In this document: positions 31,543 through 36,265 of the stretch, one piece after another
Layout: the number at the start of each line of letters is the position of its first letter
How positions within the stretch are numbered: position 1 is the first letter of the stretch
DNA from: Flemingiibacterium sp045579745
Lineage (GTDB): Bacteria; Bacillota; Clostridia; Oscillospirales; CAG-272
Length of the DNA stretch: 36,265 nucleotides
Assembly (NCBI GenBank): GCA_045579745.1
Contig: JAZNMQ010000023.1
Location: 1 to 36,265 of the forward strand
Direction: 5' to 3'
Made by a program: the position numbers and the translations under genes
Notes under the pieces: model-generated
What the model saw: only the letters and a program-made list of their open reading frames with translations
What the model was told of the DNA's origin: nothing
Databases searched by the model: none

Positions 31543-33837
31543 ATGGAGAGTAGACTAAAAGAGATTGCCGCACGTTTAAAGGAGCTTCGTGAGATTATGG
31601 GTAAGAGTGTTGCCGAGATGGCTGCTCTGACCGGTATAACAGAGGACGAGTATAACGCGATCGAAGCAGGTGAATCGGATTTTAGCTTTACGTTTATTCA
31701 CAAGTGTGCGCAAACCTTTGGAGTTGACGCGACAGATATACTCAAGGGCTCAAGCCCCACGCTTTCGTCATTTTCTGTTACAAAAAATGGCGAGGGATTG
31801 CCAATTGTACGTCGCAAGGGCTTCAACTACAACAATTTAGCGCCGCTGTTTAAGAATAAGACTGCTGAGCCGTTCGTTGTTACTGCTGCATACCACGAGG
31901 AGGAGCAGGAAATGCCGATCAAGCTGAGCACTCATGCCGGTCAGGAATTTGATTATGTGCTTGAAGGAAGCCTTAAAATCCAAATCGATGACCATGTTGA
32001 GATCCTGAATGCAGGAGATTCGGTTTATTACAACAGTGGAACTCCGCATGGCATGATAGCATATGGCGCAGACTGTAAATTCCTTGCAGTCGTTATCGAT
32101 GCACAGGGCATGGCATATGATTACTCCACATCGACGATTGAAAAGCTTCCGAGAGAAACAGCATCCGAGAAAACAGGTGCGGTTTGGGAGAACTTCATCG
32201 ATACCGTACTTGATGAAAACGGTGTGCTGAGCAAGATCACATTCCATGACGAGGATAAGTTCAACTTCGGCTTCGATGTCGTTGATGCTATTGCCAAGAA
32301 AAATCCAGACAAGCTCGCAATGCTTCACCTCACAGCAGACAAGACTGTGCGCCGTATTACCTTTGGCGATATGATGAAGTATTCAAACAAGACCGCGAAC
32401 TATCTGACATCAAAGGGTATCAAAAAGGGTGATCGCGTGCTTGTCGTGTTGAAGCGTCACTATCAGTTCTGGTATACGATCGTTGCGCTTCATAAGATTG
32501 GTGCAGTTATCATTCCTGCGACAAATCTGCTTGTTGAGCATGATTTTGAATACCGCTTCAATGCGGCAGGAGTATCTGCGGTGATCTGTACCGCTGACGG
32601 CGATGTAGCGCATCAGGTTGATTTAGCGGCTCCCAAATGTGAAACGCTCAAAACAAAAATCCTCTGCTGCGGCAATGAAGTCAAGACAATGGCAGGTTGG
32701 GATGACTTCAATTCAGGTATAGAGTCTGCATCGGAGATTTACGAGCGTACCGAGGATACCGCTTGCGGAAATGACCCAATTTTGATGTTCTTTACCTCAG
32801 GAACAACGGGCTATCCCAAAATTGCTGAGCATAGCTGTAAGTATGCACTCGGTCATTTCATCACAGCAAAATACTGGCACAATGTTGATCCGAACGGCAT
32901 TCACTTCACAATTTCCGATACGGGATGGGGCAAGGCTCTTTGGGGCAAGCTATACGGTCAATGGCTGTGTGAGGCGGCAGTTTTCACATACGATTTCAAC
33001 AAGTTCGATGCGCACGATATTCTGCCGCTTTTCAAGGAGCATGGAATCACAACATTCTGCGCACCGCCTACAATGTACCGTTTCTTTATAAAAGAGGATC
33101 TTTCAAAGTATGACCTCTCATCCATCAAGTATGCAACAACTGCAGGCGAGGCATTAAACCCCGAGGTATACAATCAATGGAAAAAAGCTACCGGAGTTAC
33201 TCTTATGGAGGGCTTCGGACAGACAGAAACCACCCTCACGATTGCAAACCTCGTCGGCATGACGCCAAAGCCGGGTGCAATGGGCAAGCCGAGCCCGCTT
33301 TACGATGTTGATATAGTCAATCCCGATGGAAAGCCCGTCGCAGTAGGCGAAACGGGAGAGATCGTTGTTCGCACAGACAAGAATGTTCCTTGCGGACTGT
33401 TTGCTGGATATTTCCGCAACGAGGCAAAGACCAAAGAGGCTTGGTATGACGGAATGTACCACACGGGAGATACGGCGTGGAAGGATGAAGACGGCTATTT
33501 CTGGTATGTCGGACGAGTTGACGACCTCATTAAGTCGAGCGGTTATCGCATCGGCCCGTTTGAGATCGAGTCGGTTATTATGGAGCTCCCATATGTTCTG
33601 GAATGTGCTGTAACTGCTGTTCCCGATGAGATCCGCGGTCAGGTCGTTAAAGCCTCGATCGTACTTGTCAAGGGTAAAGAGGGCAGCGACGAGCTCAAGA
33701 AAGAAATTCAGAACTATGTCAAGACGCATACTGCGCCCTACAAGTATCCGAGAATCGTTGAGTTCCTCGAGGAGCTGCCTAAGACAATCAGCGGAAAGAT
33801 CAGACGTGTCGAGCTTCGCGGAGAAGAAAAGAAATAA
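31543..33837 (+). CDS. XRE-cupin-acyl-CoA synthetase fusion
   Basis: A 764-residue three-part protein. Residues 1-65 are an XRE helix-turn-helix (SVAEMAALTGITEDEYNAIEAG), about 110-190 a cupin (HAGQEFDYVLEGSLKI, GDSVYYNSGTPHG), and about 215-764 an AMP-forming acyl-CoA synthetase of the medium-chain type. The latter has the P-loop FTSGTTGYPK (about 415), GFGQTETT, YHTGDTAW, VGRVDDLIKSSGYRIGP and the catalytic Lys of ISGKIRR near 752. It should activate a carboxylic acid to its CoA thioester with ATP; the cupin may sense the substrate or a product. ATG 31543 has GGAGGG six bases upstream; the frame extends into the T-box terminator but has no other site. The isoleucine T-box suggests a 2-methyl-branched acid as substrate. 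Confidence 0.9.
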   Translation: MESRLKEIAARLKELREIMGKSVAEMAALTGITEDEYNAIEAGESDFSFTFIHKCAQTFGVDATDILKGSSPTLSSFSVTKNGEGLPIVRRKGFNYNNLAPLFKNKTAEPFVVTAAYHEEEQEMPIKLSTHAGQEFDYVLEGSLKIQIDDHVEILNAGDSVYYNSGTPHGMIAYGADCKFLAVVIDAQGMAYDYSTSTIEKLPRETASEKTGAVWENFIDTVLDENGVLSKITFHDEDKFNFGFDVVDAIAKKNPDKLAMLHLTADKTVRRITFGDMMKYSNKTANYLTSKGIKKGDRVLVVLKRHYQFWYTIVALHKIGAVIIPATNLLVEHDFEYRFNAAGVSAVICTADGDVAHQVDLAAPKCETLKTKILCCGNEVKTMAGWDDFNSGIESASEIYERTEDTACGNDPILMFFTSGTTGYPKIAEHSCKYALGHFITAKYWHNVDPNGIHFTISDTGWGKALWGKLYGQWLCEAAVFTYDFNKFDAHDILPLFKEHGITTFCAPPTMYRFFIKEDLSKYDLSSIKYATTAGEALNPEVYNQWKKATGVTLMEGFGQTETTLTIANLVGMTPKPGAMGKPSPLYDVDIVNPDGKPVAVGETGEIVVRTDKNVPCGLFAGYFRNEAKTKEAWYDGMYHTGDTAWKDEDGYFWYVGRVDDLIKSSGYRIGPFEIESVIMELPYVLECAVTAVPDEIRGQVVKASIVLVKGKEGSDELKKEIQNYVKTHTAPYKYPRIVEFLEELPKTISGKIRRVELRGEEKK

Positions 33838-33846
33838 AAATAGTAA

Positions 33847-33882
33847 AACAACTGCTGCATATCAAAGTGCAGCAGTTGTTTG
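33847..33882. terminator. Bidirectional terminator after the synthetase
   Basis: Perfect 13-bp stem (33847-33859 with 33868-33880) around an eight-base loop, with T-rich flanks on both strands, between convergent genes. Confidence 0.92.
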
Positions 33883-33885
33883 ATA

Positions 33886-34725
33886 TTATACGGACACAGC
33901 TTCCGTTTTTGCACTGCGGTATCGGCGCGGAGTAACGCCTACCGCCTTTTTGAATACGCGTATAAAATAGCTCACGTTGTCAAATCCACATTCCTCGGCA
34001 ATCTCAAGAACGCTGCGATCAGTAGTTTCAAGCAGCTCCCGCGCTTTGTAAACGCGGTAATTGTTCAGATAATCGCAAAAGGATTTTCCCGTGTTTTCAC
34101 GGAACAGGCGGCTGATATACGAGCAGCTGAAGCTCGCGTGTCGCGCCACGTCGTCGATCGTCAGCTTATCTTGGTAGTTTTTGTTGGTGTAATCGATAAT
34201 CGAGGTAAAGGCATTCGACCAACGGGATTCCCGCGCTGTGATTCGATAAAGTCCGTTTTGATAGATCAACCCAATCGCGAACGTAACATACGCTTTGAGC
34301 ATCAACTCGAACCCATAGCGGCGGCTTTTATATACGTCAAGAATCTGGTTCAGCACGTCGACTATCTCCGCTCCTGTCGAATTTGAACTGTCATAGATTC
34401 GGTCGAATTCAGTCTTGGGAGAAAATAGATTCTGCAGCTCGGTGCCAAATACTGTATAGGGGTGGAACACAACGGCGAAAAAGAGTCCGCCGGCTCTTGC
34501 GGATAGTGTGTGAAGCTCTCCGCCATGTATCAGAAACGCTTGACCTTTGTTGACGATATACTGTTTTGCATTGATATAGATTTCGCACGTTCCCTCGGTG
34601 ACGCAGACAAACTCATACTCATCATGCCAATGACATGGGGCATATGGGCGCAAATCATATATGTTCATCTGTAATTCGCCAATGCGGTGGGATACATGTG
34701 TTTCTTTTAATGTGCTCTTGTTCAT
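33886..34725 (-). CDS. AraC-family regulator of the GH28-like gene
   Basis: Sugar-responsive transcription factor of 279 residues. The N-terminal cupin is seen as PCHWHDEYEFVCVTEGTCEI and GQAFLIHGGELHTL; two helix-turn-helix motifs occupy the C-terminal 100 residues (IDDVARHASFSCSYISRLF, EIAEECGFDNVSYFIRVF) and end with VTPRRYR. Start at ATG 34725 with GAGG six bases upstream; an in-frame ATG at 34845 reads through promoter DNA. It diverges from the GH28-like gene over a 122-bp region, so control of that enzyme is likely. Confidence 0.9.
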   Translation of the reverse strand: MNKSTLKETHVSHRIGELQMNIYDLRPYAPCHWHDEYEFVCVTEGTCEIYINAKQYIVNKGQAFLIHGGELHTLSARAGGLFFAVVFHPYTVFGTELQNLFSPKTEFDRIYDSSNSTGAEIVDVLNQILDVYKSRRYGFELMLKAYVTFAIGLIYQNGLYRITARESRWSNAFTSIIDYTNKNYQDKLTIDDVARHASFSCSYISRLFRENTGKSFCDYLNNYRVYKARELLETTDRSVLEIAEECGFDNVSYFIRVFKKAVGVTPRRYRSAKTEAVSV

Positions 34726-34791
34726 AGAAACCTCAGTGTTGAATAGTGCTATTTCTGTGCGCAACTGTGATAGAATTATACAAATGATGTG

Positions 34792-34800
34792 TGGTATAAT
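34792..34800 (+). promoter_or_regulatory. Extended -10 promoter of the GH28-like gene
   Basis: TGGTATAAT gives an extended -10 with no good -35 hexamer 17-18 bases upstream, which is what an AraC-activated promoter usually looks like. The ribosome site AAGGAGG follows at 34831-34837. Confidence 0.6.
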
Positions 34801-34847
34801 TACATTATACAGTATATTCAGAATAATTTCAAGGAGGAAGAGCAAAA

Positions 34848-36224
34848 ATGATCACAGTAAATGCAAAAGATTTTGGGCTGATTGCAGGTGCGGCTGAGCT
34901 TCAGACAGAGGCTATTCAGGCTGCCATTGACCACTGCTTCAAAAACGGCGGCGGTGAAGTTATCATCCCTGCAGGTGAATATCGCACGGGCGATATTCGT
35001 ATTCGCAGCAATATCACGCTTCGTTTGGAATCGGGAGTTCACCTGATGGGAAGCAATGATTGGAAGGATTATTTCCACTATGTAAACGACAAGGTCGAGC
35101 CGCTCGATCCATCCCGTATTACCGACGCGCCGTATGTGCCTCTCTGGACGATCTTTGGCGAAACCGAATATATCGAAAACAATCCCAATTATCGCTTCAG
35201 ACGACTCCCCGGAAGCCGTTGGAACAATGCGATCATCCGTGCGATCGATGCGAAAAACATTAAGATCATCGGTGAGCGTGATTCGGTCATCGACGGTATG
35301 AACTGCTTTGATCCTGATGGCGAGGAGCTGTATCGCGGCCCGCACGGAATTACACTTTACAACTGCGAGAGTGTGGAGCTTCGCGGCTACACAATTCAGA
35401 ATACGGGCAACTGGGCACATTGGCTTCTGTTCTCTAAAAATATTACGGTAGAAAACGTGCAGGCACTCGCAGGTCATGATGGTATCGATATGTTTGACTG
35501 TACAAACGTAACCATCACAAATTCCGAATTTTACACAGGCGATGACTGTATCGCAGGCTTTGGCAATATTAATATCTATGTTGCGGATTGCGTTCTTAAC
35601 TCAAGCTGCAGTGCGATGCGTTTTGGTGCCACGAATGCGCTTATCGAGCGCTGCCATATGTACGGTCCCGGCAAATATTGCTTCCGCGGCAGCCTTACCG
35701 ATGAAGAAAAGGCGGCATCCGCTCCGTCAAAGCTTGAGGGGCATCGCAACAATATGCTCAGCGCATTTACATATTATTCCGACTACAGCATGCCGATCCC
35801 TGCTGCTCCCGGCAATATTTTGATTTCGGATTGTACGTTTGAACAGGCTGACAGATTCCTGCATTTCAATTTCTCGGGCAACGAAACATGGCAGAGATAC
35901 CGTCCGCTTACGAGCATCACATTCAAGAACATCAAGGCTATTGGTGTCAGCATGCCGCTGATCGCGTACGGAAAAGCGGATGATAAGCTGACACTCAAGC
36001 TTGAAAATGTCGATCTGTCTATTCGTGAGGGAAGTGAGGGACTTGATCTTATCCATGCCTGCAATTATGACAGCATTACTCTCGATAATGTGAAGATCGA
36101 TGGAAAAATCGGCAGCTTAATAAAGAAATGGTCCGATGGAGATGTCATTCTGCGCGATGTCAATAGTGACGCAGATGAGCAGGTGATCACCGCGACGACA
36201 GCGTTCAAGGCTCAAGCTATTTAA
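34848..36224 (+). CDS. GH28-like parallel beta-helix glycosidase
   Basis: A right-handed beta-helix protein (458 residues) resembling GH28 polygalacturonases and rhamnogalacturonan hydrolases. The N-terminal GGGEVIIPAGEYRTG is the usual cap. Catalytic-site aspartates are D214 (HDGIDMFDC) and D232-D233 (YTGDDCIAGF). The HG and RIK motifs of classical polygalacturonases are not visible; SSCSAMRFG stands near where they should be. The substrate could therefore differ from plain polygalacturonan. No signal peptide, so it should act on imported pectic oligosaccharides. It has an AAGGAGG ribosome site and its own AraC regulator next door. It ends 41 bases before the window edge; no terminator is seen. 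Confidence 0.82.
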   Translation: MITVNAKDFGLIAGAAELQTEAIQAAIDHCFKNGGGEVIIPAGEYRTGDIRIRSNITLRLESGVHLMGSNDWKDYFHYVNDKVEPLDPSRITDAPYVPLWTIFGETEYIENNPNYRFRRLPGSRWNNAIIRAIDAKNIKIIGERDSVIDGMNCFDPDGEELYRGPHGITLYNCESVELRGYTIQNTGNWAHWLLFSKNITVENVQALAGHDGIDMFDCTNVTITNSEFYTGDDCIAGFGNINIYVADCVLNSSCSAMRFGATNALIERCHMYGPGKYCFRGSLTDEEKAASAPSKLEGHRNNMLSAFTYYSDYSMPIPAAPGNILISDCTFEQADRFLHFNFSGNETWQRYRPLTSITFKNIKAIGVSMPLIAYGKADDKLTLKLENVDLSIREGSEGLDLIHACNYDSITLDNVKIDGKIGSLIKKWSDGDVILRDVNSDADEQVITATTAFKAQAI

Positions 36225-36265
36225 TTATTCAATTGCATAAAATAGGGGGCTGTTGCAAGTTGAAA

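Noticed and set aside
33154..33729. A 191-codon frame antisense to the CoA synthetase
   Set aside because: It is a shadow of the conserved AMP-binding domain; no start signals.
1..36265. CRISPR arrays or rRNA genes
   Set aside because: No regularly spaced direct repeats and no rRNA-like sequence were seen anywhere in the window.

Overview
The window looks like a chromosome segment from an anaerobic, fibre- or mucin-degrading Firmicute (class Clostridia, probably near the Oscillospiraceae/Ruminococcaceae). Evidence: Firmicute-type gene neighbours (dgt-like HD gene, dnaG and rpoD in one operon; holB followed by a RicT/PSP1 gene), strong AGGAGG-type ribosome sites, TTGACA/TATAAT promoters, a T-box leader, a 2[4Fe-4S] ferredoxin, and cobamide-type and radical-SAM enzymes. 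The assignment below class level is inference.

Layout. (1) 1-4200 is an AT-rich accessory island. It holds an IS3-family transposase, a 671-residue SAMHD1-like HD protein, and two small convergent proteins that resemble each other. It ends close to a sequence resembling the 3' part of a tRNA and a strong terminator. (2) 4295-10185 is a hexuronate operon: mannonate dehydratase, an RraA-family protein, glucuronate isomerase, SDR fructuronate reductase and a GH39-like glycosidase, from one consensus promoter to one terminator. (3) 10196-16271 is a fucose-type locus: L-fucose isomerase and a GHL6-type glycosidase read leftward, a divergent AraC regulator, and an iron alcohol dehydrogenase that could serve as lactaldehyde reductase. 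(4) 16285-18054 is an orphan solute-binding lipoprotein. (5) 18232-25131 is housekeeping: dgt-like, dnaG and rpoD leftward; holB and ricT rightward. (6) 25176-30445 holds a methyltransferase of the URO-D family, ferredoxin, a TatD-associated radical SAM protein overlapping a DUF2284 protein, class II fructose-bisphosphate aldolase, a 180-bp palindromic MITE-like element, acyl-ACP thioesterase and TrmO. (7) 30442-33880 holds a flavin-reductase-like protein and a T-box leader reading isoleucine (ATC) in front of a fused XRE-cupin-acyl-CoA synthetase. (8) 33886-36224 is an AraC regulator divergent from a GH28-like beta-helix enzyme.

How the parts fit: regions 2, 3 and 8 are sugar-acid, deoxy-sugar and pectin utilisation units. 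Their glycosidases lack signal peptides, so they probably act on imported oligosaccharides. The two most unusual pieces are the Ile-type T-box in front of the synthetase, which suggests control of branched-chain acid activation by isoleucine status, and the HD protein with two related small partners in the AT-rich island, which could be an uncharacterised defence or nucleotide-control module. Both readings are inference.
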